Below, piece by piece: positions 46,990 through 56,747 of a DNA stretch of 64,000 nt (within the stretch, counting starts at the first letter, position 1; each line of letters begins with the position of its first letter). Under the pieces are notes generated by a model. It worked only from the letters and a program-made list of their open reading frames with translations, had not been told where the DNA came from and did not search any database. Origin of the DNA: Actinomycetota bacterium (GTDB taxonomy: Bacteria; Actinomycetota; Actinomycetes; S36-B12; CAIYMF01); contig JAPLAU010000008.1 in the NCBI GenBank assembly GCA_026393115.1, forward strand, positions 248,001 through 312,000. Direction: 5' to 3'. Both the position numbers and the translations under genes were made by a program.

Positions 46990-49073
46990 GCTGCGCCGGT
47001 CGATCCCAGTGCCCGACCGAGGGCGCTCACATCCCCTGACGCCAGTTTCGCCATCACCTCTGGATCGAGCGAGTCGACGTCGACCCCCCATGCCTTGAGT
47101 TGCCCGAACATGGCCGTGCGGGCCTTGGCGAAACGCCGAGCGACCATGCGGCGTGCTGCCCACTCGCGCTCGCGATCGCGCAAGGCCTGCTCGATTGCTT
47201 CCGACTGCTCGTGGGTCGAGGGAAGGCCGTAGGCACGCTGGACGGCCTCGCACAGTTCGATCCGGTAGTCGTGGCCAAGCCGCACGAACTCACCGGGCGT
47301 GGAATTCATGCCGTTCTTGAGGTCGATGAGGTTGATGATGAACGTCGTGACCGGTCGGAACCGAGTCTCGCGAGGGACGCCCAGAGGGCGCTGCTCAGGT
47401 GGCCCCATCCACCACGGCGCCCTGACGACTGCGTCGTACGAGAACTTATTGATCGGATCGTCATGGTGCACGATCTGGAAGTGGCGCGCTGACGGTGCTG
47501 TCTCAAGTCCGATTTCGTCGGCCTGAGAAACCTGGGCGAGGATGCCGGCCGGATCGACTTCTTGGGGATCGGTGGCCCATCGCTGCCACAGTTTCGTGCG
47601 GAATGGTGTTCCGAGGTAGAGGCCGCGTTCGATTCCGAGCTGGTCGAAATCGGCCGTGGTGCTGGTCGCGACATCAAGTGCAATCTCGGCTCCGAGGCTC
47701 TCGCCGAACTGCATGACGCGGGGTCGCGCCGACTCCGGCAGGGTGGCGAGGTGGTCGCGGATTCCCTCCAGAACCAATCGCTGCAGATGCACACCGTCGC
47801 GTGTCTGATTGAGGGCGAGCGCGCTCGGAACGAGGGCGTACTGAGTGACCACGGTGGCACAGGAACCGAGCGTGAGGTATTCAAGTGCCTCAGCAAACGA
47901 GTAGTTCACGTAACCAACACCCGTGGGTGAGGCGACCACGATGACGGAGCGCTCGTAGGCACCCAGCGACTGCAACTCCTTGAGCGCGAGGGTCGCACGT
48001 TCCTCAACGGTGTCGGCAGCCTCGTATCCAGCGACGATGCGCACGGGCATCTGCGCAGGCTGACCCACGACCGCTTCGATCTCCTGCGGGGTGAGAGTCA
48101 TGATCACAAAGCGACGGCCCTCTTTGCCGATGGTGTCGAATTCGATGGCGCTCGCTGGACCTGCGGTGACGTGAGGACTGGTGGGCGGTGCGGGATACGC
48201 GGGTTCGACGATGTCGTCGGCGTGCTGAACTCGTCGGCGCACGAGGTTGAGTCCGTAGGCGCCCGCAGCGCCGAGCACACCCACTGCCACCGCGTGCCCC
48301 ACGAGGGGAGTAACGGGGGCATCGCGATTCAATGCCCAGGTGGCGGCGCGCGTTGTTCCCTCGGCAATGGCGAACTCGGCGCCTGCGATAGCCAGAAGCG
48401 AGGCGCCGCCCATGATTCCCATGCCGACAGCGCGGGCGGCATCGATCGCTCCGTCAGGGCGTTCGATTTGGTGGCGGTCGGTGACGCCGTAGGCGTGTGC
48501 CCGGCGATCGCGTCGCCACACATTAATGGTCGAGACGACTGCACCCAAGGCCGTGGCGACGAGGACACCTTCGAGGGGATTGCGGTCACCCACGGTGCGG
48601 CGGGCCACCTTGTCGCCGGCCACGACCAATGCGGCGCACCCGGCACCGGCTCCGATGAGGTAGGCGGCGCTGCGTGCGCTCGCAACGGGCAAGGGAATGT
48701 CGTGTGAGTCAGGAATGCTTCGCACCACGGTGAAGCAACCGGCGGCGAGTGCCAAGCCGGTGATCATCGTGGTGTTTTCGACATTGCCTCGACCGCGCCG
48801 CGCCACGGCGATCTCGATCAGCGCCTCGGTGGCGGCCACAGCCACGGTGCCGGCGGCCAGCCGCACGGCCGCGGCCGCGCCGGTGGCGATGGCTTGATCA
48901 GCGGAAGATCGCGGTAGGAGCCCGCGCGCGAAGGACCCGGAGATGCTCGCTGCTGCTGCTGCCACGCCGGTTCGCAGTGCGAGGTATCGACGAGGGTAGG
49001 TGTCTGCCACGCCAACAGTCTGCCGCAGGAATGGTGTCTGGTGGTGATTACGCTCACTGTGGCGCGGTGCCAC
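46986..49073 (-). CDS. Membrane-bound alpha/beta-hydrolase-family protein
   Basis: 695 residues. The N-terminal half holds several Ala/Gly-rich hydrophobic helices; the C-terminal half is the hydrolase domain (Abhydrolase_9-like), with the nucleophile in MQFGESLGAEIALD and a conserved VHHDDPINKFS near the catalytic acid/histidine. Found in many actinobacteria, function unknown, probably lipid-related. The GTG at 49073 overlaps modC by 20 bp with AGAGG about 11 bp upstream; a GTG at 49010 is the alternative start. Confidence 0.72.
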   Translation of the reverse strand: MAPRHSERNHHQTPFLRQTVGVADTYPRRYLALRTGVAAAAASISGSFARGLLPRSSADQAIATGAAAAVRLAAGTVAVAATEALIEIAVARRGRGNVENTTMITGLALAAGCFTVVRSIPDSHDIPLPVASARSAAYLIGAGAGCAALVVAGDKVARRTVGDRNPLEGVLVATALGAVVSTINVWRRDRRAHAYGVTDRHQIERPDGAIDAARAVGMGIMGGASLLAIAGAEFAIAEGTTRAATWALNRDAPVTPLVGHAVAVGVLGAAGAYGLNLVRRRVQHADDIVEPAYPAPPTSPHVTAGPASAIEFDTIGKEGRRFVIMTLTPQEIEAVVGQPAQMPVRIVAGYEAADTVEERATLALKELQSLGAYERSVIVVASPTGVGYVNYSFAEALEYLTLGSCATVVTQYALVPSALALNQTRDGVHLQRLVLEGIRDHLATLPESARPRVMQFGESLGAEIALDVATSTTADFDQLGIERGLYLGTPFRTKLWQRWATDPQEVDPAGILAQVSQADEIGLETAPSARHFQIVHHDDPINKFSYDAVVRAPWWMGPPEQRPLGVPRETRFRPVTTFIINLIDLKNGMNSTPGEFVRLGHDYRIELCEAVQRAYGLPSTHEQSEAIEQALRDREREWAARRMVARRFAKARTAMFGQLKAWGVDVDSLDPEVMAKLASGDVSALGRALGSTGAA

Positions 49074-50136
49074 CAGCGGGATAGACCTCTAACTCGGTGG
49101 CTTTAGTGGATAGCCACACCTGAGTTCCTCGCTCCAGTTGGAGTTCGATCACGGATGCCGCCGTCACGTCGGCCATCACAGTGGGTGGGCCAGCAGCGGT
49201 AACGCGCACTCGATCGCCAATGGGTTCGACTCCCTCCACCGTGCCGCGCCACACGTTGCGCGCACTGCCACTGGGAGGACTGGTATGGATACTGATGGCA
49301 TCGGGACGCACGGCCACCAGTACGGCGCCGCTCACATTGCGCTGCGCGGTGTGCAGCTCGCCTCCAGCGGTCAGCGTGACATGCCCATCGTCGGCCTGGC
49401 CAGGAAGCAAATTAAGTCCGAGTAGACGCGCAACATAGGTCGTCGCGGGTCGCCGCGCCACATCGAGCGCCAGACCTTCCTGAGTAATACGCCCCTGCTC
49501 AAGCACCACGATTCGTTCGGCAAGCACCAGTGCATCGAGTGGGTCATGGGTCACAAGCAGAGTCGGAATACCAATGGAAGCAAGATGCTCGCGCAGCTCA
49601 GCGCGTACGTCGATTCGTGTTCCGGCGTCAAGGGCTGCGAGTGGTTCATCAAGGAGCAGCACGGCCGGATCGCACGCAAGTGCACGCGCCAGTGCCACGC
49701 GTTGTGACTGTCCGCCTGAGAGTTCAGAGGGTTTGCGATCGGCAAGGCCGGTGAGGGACAACCGAGTGATCCAGTCGGCGGCTAGCTCGCGTGCGTGTCG
49801 ACGTCCGACTCCGGCAGCACGCGGTCCGAATGCGATGTTGTCGGCTACTGACATGTGTGGGAACAGCAAGTAGTCCTGAAAGACCACACCAACGCGTCGA
49901 GCCTCGGGTGCGCTGAGAATGCCACGAGCAGGATCGTCGACAGTGACGCCACCGATCTCAATCGATCCGTTGGTGAGAGGTACCAGTCCGCTGATAGACC
50001 GCAGCAACGTTGACTTACCCGCCCCATTCGGTCCGATGACGGCAACGATTTCACCGGGTTCGACAGTGAGTGACGCCTCAAGACTGAACTCAGCGCGTTC
50101 AATGCAGGCGTTGAAGCGGAGCGCGTTCGAGTTCAT
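49054..50136 (-). CDS. modC: Molybdate ABC transporter ATP-binding protein
   Basis: 360 residues. Walker A GPNGAGKST, signature LSGGQSQRVALARAL, Walker B VLLLDEP and the H-loop VTHDPLD. The C-terminal 120 residues are TOBE-like, which senses the oxyanion. The ATG at 50136 overlaps the modB stop by ATGA; the longer frame from 50160 lies in modB. Sulfate transport is the alternative, but the adjoining Mo-cofactor genes favour molybdate. Confidence 0.87.
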   Translation of the reverse strand: MNSNALRFNACIERAEFSLEASLTVEPGEIVAVIGPNGAGKSTLLRSISGLVPLTNGSIEIGGVTVDDPARGILSAPEARRVGVVFQDYLLFPHMSVADNIAFGPRAAGVGRRHARELAADWITRLSLTGLADRKPSELSGGQSQRVALARALACDPAVLLLDEPLAALDAGTRIDVRAELREHLASIGIPTLLVTHDPLDALVLAERIVVLEQGRITQEGLALDVARRPATTYVARLLGLNLLPGQADDGHVTLTAGGELHTAQRNVSGAVLVAVRPDAISIHTSPPSGSARNVWRGTVEGVEPIGDRVRVTAAGPPTVMADVTAASVIELQLERGTQVWLSTKATELEVYPAGGTAPQ

Positions 50137-50942
50137 GCGGGAGTTCCGGTACGAAGCCAACGATCGCGCAGGAGCACAAGCACGGCAATCGAGAAGGCGA
50201 GCAACACCAGGCTGAGGGCAATTGCTTCCGAGGGGTCACCCTCAAGGCCGATGTAGACAGCGAGTGGAAGTGTCTGCGTGACTCCCGGAAGATTGCCGGC
50301 GAAGGTGATCGTTGCCCCGAATTCACCAAGTGCTCGGGCGAACGTGAGCACAGCACCCGCGACCAATGAGGGCGCAATGAGTGGCAGGGTGATCCGTCGG
50401 AACACGGTGAGCCTGCTCGCACCGAGAGTTGCAGCGGCATCTTCGAAGCGGCCATCAAGTCCCCGCAATGCGCCTTCGACAGTGATGATGAGAAACGGCA
50501 TTGCGACAAAGGCCTCGGCAATCACAACCCCCGCAGTAGTAAAGGGCAGCGTAATTCCGAACCACTGGTCAAGGTACTGACCGACGATTCCGCGTCGTCC
50601 GAACGCGAGTAGCAGCGCGATGCCGCCGACGACCGGGGGCAATACAAGTGGCACCGTCACCAGAGCGCGAGCAAATCGTCGGCCGGGAAAGATGGCACGT
50701 GCCAGCAGCCATGCCAGGGGAACTCCGACGATGACTGAGAGGACCGTGGCGGCAGTTGCGGTGATGATGGAAAGTCTGAGGGCGTCGAGACTTGTGGGTG
50801 ACGTCAGCACCGACAGGAGTTGACCCCACGGCGCTCGAATCAACAGTGCGAGCAGCGGAAGCCCAAGGAAGAGCAGGGCCAATACAGCGGGTACTGCGAC
50901 CGGCCATGGTGGTTGTGTCGTGGTGCGATGTCGTCGACTCAT
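50133..50942 (-). CDS. modB: Molybdate ABC transporter permease
   Basis: 269 residues, five to six membrane helices and the permease EAA loop region EDAAATLGASRLTVFRRITLPLIAPS. Forms the channel for ModC. ATGA overlaps join it to modA on one side and modC on the other. Confidence 0.9.
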   Translation of the reverse strand: MSRRHRTTTQPPWPVAVPAVLALLFLGLPLLALLIRAPWGQLLSVLTSPTSLDALRLSIITATAATVLSVIVGVPLAWLLARAIFPGRRFARALVTVPLVLPPVVGGIALLLAFGRRGIVGQYLDQWFGITLPFTTAGVVIAEAFVAMPFLIITVEGALRGLDGRFEDAAATLGASRLTVFRRITLPLIAPSLVAGAVLTFARALGEFGATITFAGNLPGVTQTLPLAVYIGLEGDPSEAIALSLVLLAFSIAVLVLLRDRWLRTGTPA

Positions 50943-51724
50943 GGAGCAGCAAAGCCCGCTTCCCGCATAACCTTCTGTCCGGCCGGTGAGAGAAGGTACT
51001 GCACGAATGCGGTTGCCGTTGCTGGCTGCTTCGTTGTGAGCACGGTCGCAATGGGGTATTGCGTTGTGACGTTCTGATCGGCTGGGATTTCTACTCCGGT
51101 GACAGAGCCTTTCGTTGCCTGAACGTCAGTGACGTACACGATTCCTGCATCAACTTCGCCCAGTGTCACCTTCGACATCACGGCCTTGACGTCGGGTTCC
51201 TGCGACGTGGGAGTGACCGTCACTTTGTTCTTCTCAAACAGTGCTAGTGCCGTCGCTCCACACGGAACATCCATTTGGCACACCGCCACTTTGATTCCGG
51301 GTGTGGCCAGATCTGCCAAGGAGGTCACCGGAATGGATTGGCTCGTCGGCGTAGCGATCTCGAGGCTGTTGACAGCGAACACTGAGGGGTCGGCGGCCAA
51401 CTTCGCGGCGGTGACTGTTTCCATCGTCTTGTTGCTTGCTGAGGCGAACACATCTGCGGGTGCGCCCTGTGTGATCTGCGTTGCCAAGGAGCTGCTGCCG
51501 CCGAAGTTGAACGTGACCGTGGCGCCGGGGTTGGCGGCTTCGAATTGTGAGCCGATTGTGGTGAAGGTGCCCTTGAGCGAAGCCGCAGCGAACACCGTGA
51601 TCGAACCGGAGGCTGCCGCAGTCGTGGTTGGTTGGGTTGTCTCAGGCGTGGCGTTCGTGTTTTGACCGCAAGCAGTCATGAGTCCCACCAATGCCAGCAC
51701 AGGCAACATTGAACGGATGCGCAT
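50939..51724 (-). CDS. modA: Molybdate-binding lipoprotein
   Basis: 261 residues. Signal peptide with lipobox (MLPVLALVGLMTACGQN), then a periplasmic-type binding domain: ITVFAAASLKGTFTTIGSQFE and ASSNKTMETVTAAKL-like segments, with GEVDAGIVYVTD. Serine and tyrosine positions that hold molybdate are in the usual places by eye. First gene of the modABC unit after the regulator gene. Confidence 0.9.
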   Translation of the reverse strand: MRIRSMLPVLALVGLMTACGQNTNATPETTQPTTTAAASGSITVFAAASLKGTFTTIGSQFEAANPGATVTFNFGGSSSLATQITQGAPADVFASASNKTMETVTAAKLAADPSVFAVNSLEIATPTSQSIPVTSLADLATPGIKVAVCQMDVPCGATALALFEKNKVTVTPTSQEPDVKAVMSKVTLGEVDAGIVYVTDVQATKGSVTGVEIPADQNVTTQYPIATVLTTKQPATATAFVQYLLSPAGQKVMREAGFAAP

Positions 51725-51740
51725 GAGGGTGTCCTTGTAG

Positions 51741-52148
51741 TTAACGGTGGGTGGGGATTTCGATCACGACGTTCGTGGACTTCACTGAGGCGACGGCGAG
51801 TACTCCCGGTTCGAGGCCGAGTTCATCGGCGGCCTCGCGGCTCATGAGAGACACCATCCGATGCGGCCCTACCTGCATCTCGACTTGGGCCATCACGGTG
51901 TCGCGTACGACCCTCGTGACGATGCCGGCAAGTCGATTGCGTGCACTCGCGCCGACGACTGGCGAATCAAGCGCAGGGTCTCCTGCCGCGTTCTCGGTCA
52001 TGTAACTAGCCAGGTCGGCTCCCTCGATCACTGCCCGTCCGGCGTCGTCGGTTGCCGCAGTGAGGCGACCGGAGTCGATCCAGCGACGTACGGTGTCGTC
52101 ACTCACCTGCAACAGCGCTGCGGCTTCGCTGATCCGAAACTGAGTCAT
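51741..52148 (-). CDS. Helix-turn-helix/TOBE molybdate-responsive protein
   Basis: 135 residues. The N-terminal MTQFRISEAAALLQVSDDTVRRWIDSGRL is a MerR/excisionase-like helix-turn-helix; the second half (ARNRLAGIVTRVVRDTVMAQVEMQVGPHRMVSLMSREAADELGLEPG) is a mono-TOBE (Mop) domain that binds molybdate. This arrangement is the actinobacterial counterpart of ModE. It lies directly upstream of modA and probably regulates it. The ATG at 52148 was preferred to an upstream ATG nine codons away because it starts the helix-turn-helix. Confidence 0.85.
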   Translation of the reverse strand: MTQFRISEAAALLQVSDDTVRRWIDSGRLTAATDDAGRAVIEGADLASYMTENAAGDPALDSPVVGASARNRLAGIVTRVVRDTVMAQVEMQVGPHRMVSLMSREAADELGLEPGVLAVASVKSTNVVIEIPTHR

Positions 52149-52256
52149 GTGGCTAGCGTGCCGCATATGCGCCATAATCGCAATCGATAGTCCTCAATTG
52201 CGGAGTTAGGGCGTGGGAGAGAGCAGCCATCGGACACACGTCCCTACTGCAATGGC

Positions 52257-53444
52257 ATGCTCAGACTCGTGTCGGCACTCTCCCAACCCCGCGTTATCTT
52301 TCACGTGGGCGGATCGAAGGTGGGGTCGACCGCGCTCCAACGAGTGCTGACCGCGCGAGGGAGTCGCAGTAAGTCGGGGCCATTCCGCTACCTGCAATGG
52401 CGTTCGGATGGATCGATTGGCGATGCTCCCGCCTCGGCTGCTGATTCTCTCGGCGGCTACGCGTTCTCACCTTTTCGAATCAGCGAACTCGCCGCGTGGA
52501 ATCCGCAGCGCATCGCCACTGCGGCAGATGCGATCGTCTCTCGTGCCGCGTCGACGCCAGCAGTACTGAGTAATGAGGGTTGGAATTCCGAGGCGCTGCT
52601 GTTGGGTGAGCCAGAGGCGCGGCAACGGAGTCGGTCTATCTTCGGATCGCGCGGCGCACAGTGGGAGGCTGTGCTCTACGTACGCCCTCAAGCCGCGTGG
52701 CTCGAGAGTTTCTATCTTCAATTTGGAATCTGGGCAGGGCGCGAGCCAGACGTCTTCGCGCGCAATATGCAGCACGGTCACGAGGGGATGTGGGCCGAGC
52801 GCGTTGACGCGTTGCACGACATGGGTTTCGACACCGTGTCGGTGCGTTACGTGCCGGACGTCGTAGACGACTTCATGTACAACGTGCTGTCGCTTCCGAG
52901 GGGCAGCGTCGGCGCACTCTCGGTCGCCAACCGTCGCGTGAGCCTTGATCTGCTGTTGCTCATGCTGAACGATTCGCGGCTTCGTCCCGATATGCATTCG
53001 CCTCATGTGGAGTTCCTGATTGAACGACTTGGATCGGCATGGGATCTGCCAGAACGTCCGGTTCCTCCTTTGTTGGGTGAGAAGGTCATTGACGAAGTCG
53101 TTGCTGCCTATTCCGATGACAACGCGCGGCTGATGACACTGCTCGCACCTGAGCAGGCGGAGGCCTACTCCCGCGACCTCACCGCGTTCGTTGAATCGCG
53201 AGTGGGCACCGAGACGACGACGCGCGCGGAGTTGGCGGCGCTGCCACTTGATCATGAGTACACGGCCAAACTTGCGGCCGGTGCACTCGACGAGGTCCTG
53301 CGCGAGCGTTACGGCTACGGGCTTCCGACGGCCGATGAGCATTGGAGCGATGCGCTGCGGCAGCATCCGCTGGTGAGTCGGTTACTTCCGCAGGGTTCGG
53401 CGCGGGCCCTGTGGGCTACGCGCGCCGTCGATCGACTGCGGTGA
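52257..53444 (+). CDS. Sulfotransferase-like protein 1
   Basis: 395 residues. The PAPS 5'-phosphosulfate loop is HVGGSKVGSTALQRVL (H16-L31); the 3'-phosphate site is YVRPQAAWLES with R143 and S151 exactly eight residues apart, as in known sulfotransferases. It stands in tandem with a paralogue whose GTG overlaps its stop. Cytoplasmic, no signal. The acceptor (sugar, lipid or small molecule) is unknown. The shared block YVRPQAxWLESFYLQFGIW shows a duplication. Confidence 0.72.
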   Translation: MLRLVSALSQPRVIFHVGGSKVGSTALQRVLTARGSRSKSGPFRYLQWRSDGSIGDAPASAADSLGGYAFSPFRISELAAWNPQRIATAADAIVSRAASTPAVLSNEGWNSEALLLGEPEARQRSRSIFGSRGAQWEAVLYVRPQAAWLESFYLQFGIWAGREPDVFARNMQHGHEGMWAERVDALHDMGFDTVSVRYVPDVVDDFMYNVLSLPRGSVGALSVANRRVSLDLLLLMLNDSRLRPDMHSPHVEFLIERLGSAWDLPERPVPPLLGEKVIDEVVAAYSDDNARLMTLLAPEQAEAYSRDLTAFVESRVGTETTTRAELAALPLDHEYTAKLAAGALDEVLRERYGYGLPTADEHWSDALRQHPLVSRLLPQGSARALWATRAVDRLR

Positions 53445-54598
53445 ACGGAAAACAGCCAATGATGCAACGACTGGTAATGCATGTGGGTGCTGCCAAGACT
53501 GGGTCAACGTCGTTGCAACGAGTGTTGTCGAGCGACTCAGGCGGTTCCGATCTCTTCGTGTATCGCTGTTGGCAGAGTGACGGTTCGTTCACTGACGCGC
53601 GAGGAGCGCAGCATGGACTCATCGGCTACGCGTCGTCGCCGTTGCGCCTGATCGAACTCGCTGAGTGGAATGACGCGGTCGTTGTGAAAGCGGCTCAGGA
53701 GATTGCGCAACTCACGCGATCGTCGACGCTGGTGTTGAGTAGTGAAGGTTGGGCAAGTGACGCCGCCGAGATGTCGCAGGATGCGATGGCGTGTCTGAAG
53801 CGCATCCTCACGACGTCGGGTGTTGAGTCGGAAGCCGTTCTCTATGTGCGGCCGCAGGCACCGTGGCTCGAGAGTTTCTATTTGCAGTTCGGTATCTGGG
53901 AAGGCTTCGATATCGAGTGGTACGCGCACGCAGTGCGACTGGCGGGCGACGGTTTTTGGGCCAAGCGTGTGGCGGCTCTCATGGAACTCGGTTTCTCGCG
54001 TGTGACCGTGCGTCATGTGGATGACGTCGTTTCCGATTTCATGGGTCAGGTGCTCGGGGTACCAGCCGGCGACCCTCGGTTGATCGGCCGCACCGCTGCG
54101 AACCCGCGCGTCGATCTCGACTTCCTGCTCATGGCTTTAGCTGACCCGCGGTTGCGGCCTGGTGCGCACAGTCCGCACGTGGAGTTTTTGCTTGAGCGGG
54201 TGGCGGGCGAGTGGGCATTGCCGCATCGCGATGTTCCCCCTCTGATGGGTGAAGACCTTGTCGAGATGACCGAGAATGCGTACGCCGACGACAATCGGGC
54301 CTTGATCTCGTTGTTGTCTGCGTCGGATGCCGAGCGATTCGAGCAGCGGGCCTCTGCATTTCGGCAGGAGCGGGAGGGACGCGCGACCATGACACGCGCC
54401 GATCTGATGGCGATGGACATTGATCCCGCGTATCGAGAGCAGTTGGTGCTGCGCAGCCTTGACGAAGTGTTGCGTCAGCGATTCGGCGACGGAATCCCGG
54501 GAGTTCCGCCACTGCTGGTCGACGGACCGCAGCGGGCCACGCTAACTAAAAAACGTTCGCTGATGCAGCGACTCACGGGCCGGATTGATCGCGGTTAG
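53441..54598 (+). CDS. Sulfotransferase-like protein 2
   Basis: 385 residues, paralogue of the preceding gene. It has MHVGAAKTGSTSLQRVL for the phosphosulfate loop and YVRPQAPWLES with R137 and S145. The GTG at 53441 overlaps the upstream stop (GTGA); ATGs at 53459 and 53462 are alternatives. Conserved central block HSPHVEFLLERVAGEWALP is shared with copy 1. The two copies differ over most of their length, so the duplication is old. Confidence 0.72.
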   Translation: MNGKQPMMQRLVMHVGAAKTGSTSLQRVLSSDSGGSDLFVYRCWQSDGSFTDARGAQHGLIGYASSPLRLIELAEWNDAVVVKAAQEIAQLTRSSTLVLSSEGWASDAAEMSQDAMACLKRILTTSGVESEAVLYVRPQAPWLESFYLQFGIWEGFDIEWYAHAVRLAGDGFWAKRVAALMELGFSRVTVRHVDDVVSDFMGQVLGVPAGDPRLIGRTAANPRVDLDFLLMALADPRLRPGAHSPHVEFLLERVAGEWALPHRDVPPLMGEDLVEMTENAYADDNRALISLLSASDAERFEQRASAFRQEREGRATMTRADLMAMDIDPAYREQLVLRSLDEVLRQRFGDGIPGVPPLLVDGPQRATLTKKRSLMQRLTGRIDRG

Positions 54599-55140
54599 TC
54601 AGCGAGCGGTTCGTCAAGGTCGTCACCCGACGCCACGTCACCCACCTCAGTGAGCGTCACGTCGTGTTGATCGAGATAGCGGCGTGCTCCGCTGTCTCCG
54701 GTGACGGTGAGCATGAGTGGATCCCAGTGATTGCGGTTGATCACCACCGGATGCCCGCGCACACCGTCGTAGGAAGCGGCCGTGAGTTCGGCGGTGCTGG
54801 TGAGAAGGCGAGCAACCGCCTCGCCAGTGAGTCCAGGCAGGTCAACGAGCGTCACCACAACGCGCGTGGCAGTGGTTGAGTCGAGCAGGTGCCGCAGGCC
54901 AGCGCACAGCGACGAGCCCATGCCCTCGTTCCATGTCTCATTGATCACGAGATCGTCTGCCTCCGGAACGTCACCCACCCAGGCGCCTAAGACGACGACG
55001 ATCGGATCGCAGCCTCCCTCACGCAGAACGCGCACTGCTCGATCGACCAGGCGTTCACCGTCGATTACCACGGGTGCTTTCGGTTGACCGAATCGGCGGC
55101 CTTGGCCAGCCGCGAGGACCAGCCCTGCGGCCGGAGTCAC
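54595..55140 (-). CDS. mocA: Molybdenum cofactor cytidylyltransferase (MocA-like)
   Basis: 181 residues. NTP-transferase fold with GLVLAAGQGRRFGQPKAPVVIDGERLVDRAV, the metal aspartate in VVTLVDLPGLTG and GHPVVINR. Links CMP or another nucleotide to molybdopterin for xanthine-oxidase-type enzymes such as CO dehydrogenase. It overlaps the xdhC stop/start by 4 bp and converges with the sulfotransferase gene by a 4-bp overlap. Confidence 0.85.
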   Translation of the reverse strand: MTPAAGLVLAAGQGRRFGQPKAPVVIDGERLVDRAVRVLREGGCDPIVVVLGAWVGDVPEADDLVINETWNEGMGSSLCAGLRHLLDSTTATRVVVTLVDLPGLTGEAVARLLTSTAELTAASYDGVRGHPVVINRNHWDPLMLTVTGDSGARRYLDQHDVTLTEVGDVASGDDLDEPLAD

Positions 55141-56243
55141 CTGGGTGCGCCGGTGTGGATGGGACCGCTGCCGTTGGTCAGCGCTTGTCCCGTTCCACCC
55201 CAGCGGGCCTGCACGATTTCAGCGGCAATCGAGATCGCGGTTTCCTCCGGTGTACGCGCACCGAGGTCAAGCCCAATGGGTGAGTGAATGCGCGCGATTT
55301 CCTCGTCGGTGAGACCGGCTTCCTTCAATCGCACGAGACGGTCTTCATGTGTGCGACGTGAGCCCATGGCGCCGATGTAGGCAGCCTTGGTGCGCACCGC
55401 CGTTTCCAATGCAGGCACATCGAACTTCGGGTCGTGGGTGAGTACACAAATGACGGTGCGAGGGTCGACCTGTTGTGATCCGAGCCAGCGATGTGGCCAG
55501 TCGACCACGACTTCATCGGCATCGGGGAAGCGCTTGCGGGTGGCGAAGACTTCGCGTGCATCGACAACGGTGACGTGAAAGCCCAACGTCTTACCAACGC
55601 GGCACAGGGCTGCAGAAAAGTCGATCGCTCCGAAGATGTACATGCGTGGTGCGGGGGCGAACGATGCGACGAACACTTCAAGTTCGGTTCCGAGTCGCTC
55701 GCCGTCGGGACCGTAGTGCAGAAAGCCGGTGGTTCCCGATTCCAGGAGCCCGAGAACGTCGGCGCTGACTGTGGCGTCGAGCCGGTCGGTTCCGAGTGAT
55801 CCTTCGACACTGCTTTCGCGCACGACGAGATGCCTACCGACGTGTGCGGGGCCTCGCACGATTGTGGCGACGGCGACCGGCTCTTCCGCCGCGATGCTGG
55901 TGGAGATTCCTTCGAGTTCGGGCCAACGCTCGGAATCGACGCGTTCGACAAAGATTTCCAGAATGCCGCCGCAGGTGAGACCGACGGCGAAGGCATCGTC
56001 GTCGCTGACTCCGTAGGTTTCGAAGGCGGACTCGCCGCTGGCGAGCACCTCCGCCCCCAACTCATAGAGTGCGCCCTCAACGCAGCCGCCACTGACGGAG
56101 CCGACCGCCTCGCCACTTTCGGTGACGAGCATCGAGGCTCCGGCGGGTCGAGGAGCCGATCGCCAGGTGCGGACAACGGTGGCCATCGCCACGGATTCGC
56201 CTCGTTCGCGGGCGGCCATGAGGGCGGGAAGGACTTCGCGCAT
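55137..56243 (-). CDS. xdhC: XdhC/CoxI-family molybdenum cofactor insertion protein
   Basis: 368 residues. N-terminal XdhC domain with SGGCVEGALYELGAEVLASG and the Rossmann half MYIFGAIDFSAALCRVGKTLGFHVTVVDAR, then VCVLTHDPKFDVPAL and GAMGSRRTHEDR. Family members add sulfur to and insert the Mo cofactor into CO or xanthine dehydrogenases. The ATG at 56243 gives the standard start; the frame continuing to 56570 is a shadow of moaE. First gene of a two-gene unit with mocA. Confidence 0.87.
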   Translation of the reverse strand: MREVLPALMAARERGESVAMATVVRTWRSAPRPAGASMLVTESGEAVGSVSGGCVEGALYELGAEVLASGESAFETYGVSDDDAFAVGLTCGGILEIFVERVDSERWPELEGISTSIAAEEPVAVATIVRGPAHVGRHLVVRESSVEGSLGTDRLDATVSADVLGLLESGTTGFLHYGPDGERLGTELEVFVASFAPAPRMYIFGAIDFSAALCRVGKTLGFHVTVVDAREVFATRKRFPDADEVVVDWPHRWLGSQQVDPRTVICVLTHDPKFDVPALETAVRTKAAYIGAMGSRRTHEDRLVRLKEAGLTDEEIARIHSPIGLDLGARTPEETAISIAAEIVQARWGGTGQALTNGSGPIHTGAPR

Positions 56244-56324
56244 TCCCACAGAGTAAGGCCGAAACGGGGGGTTGCGCATGCCCCGCGGGGTGCAGTGGGG
56301 CGGCGAGACCCACATAATTGCCTG

Positions 56325-56747
56325 ATGACCGCCATTCGCTGTGCCTCGGTGACTGAGGCTCCTGTCTCCGTTGCGGAGATGGAGCGGTTGGTGGCCGATC
56401 GCTCGGCGGGTGCTGTGGTGAGTTTCTCTGGCGATGTGCGCGACCACGATCACGATCGACCGGTCGACCGCCTCGAGTACGAGGGGCACCCCACCGCCGC
56501 GCAGGTCATGGCCGATGTCGCGGCTGACATTGCGTCGCGCCACGAGGTTGTAGCGATTGCCGTCATGCACCGGGTGGGGCCCTTGGAGGTCGGCGACTCA
56601 GCGTTGGTTGCGGCGGTGAGTGCAGTGCATCGTTCGCAAGCTTTCGCGGCATGCGCGGCGCTCGTCGATGAGACCAAGCATCGTCTTCCGGTGTGGAAGC
56701 ACCAGGTGTTTACGGATGGCACCGATGAGTGGGTGAACTGCGCGTGA
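56325..56747 (+). CDS. moaE: Molybdopterin synthase catalytic subunit
   Basis: 140 residues. Transfers sulfur from MoaD thiocarboxylate to precursor Z. GAVVSFSGDVRDHD, LEYEGHPTAA, HRVGPLEVGD and the catalytic lysine region VDETKHRLPVWKHQVFTDG are typical. The ATG at 56325 gives the family length. Its TGA overlaps the moaA GTG. Confidence 0.92.
   Translation: MTAIRCASVTEAPVSVAEMERLVADRSAGAVVSFSGDVRDHDHDRPVDRLEYEGHPTAAQVMADVAADIASRHEVVAIAVMHRVGPLEVGDSALVAAVSAVHRSQAFAACAALVDETKHRLPVWKHQVFTDGTDEWVNCA

Noticed and set aside
55830-56324. N-terminal extension of MoaE
   Set aside because: The extension is antisense to xdhC; MoaE is complete from 56325.
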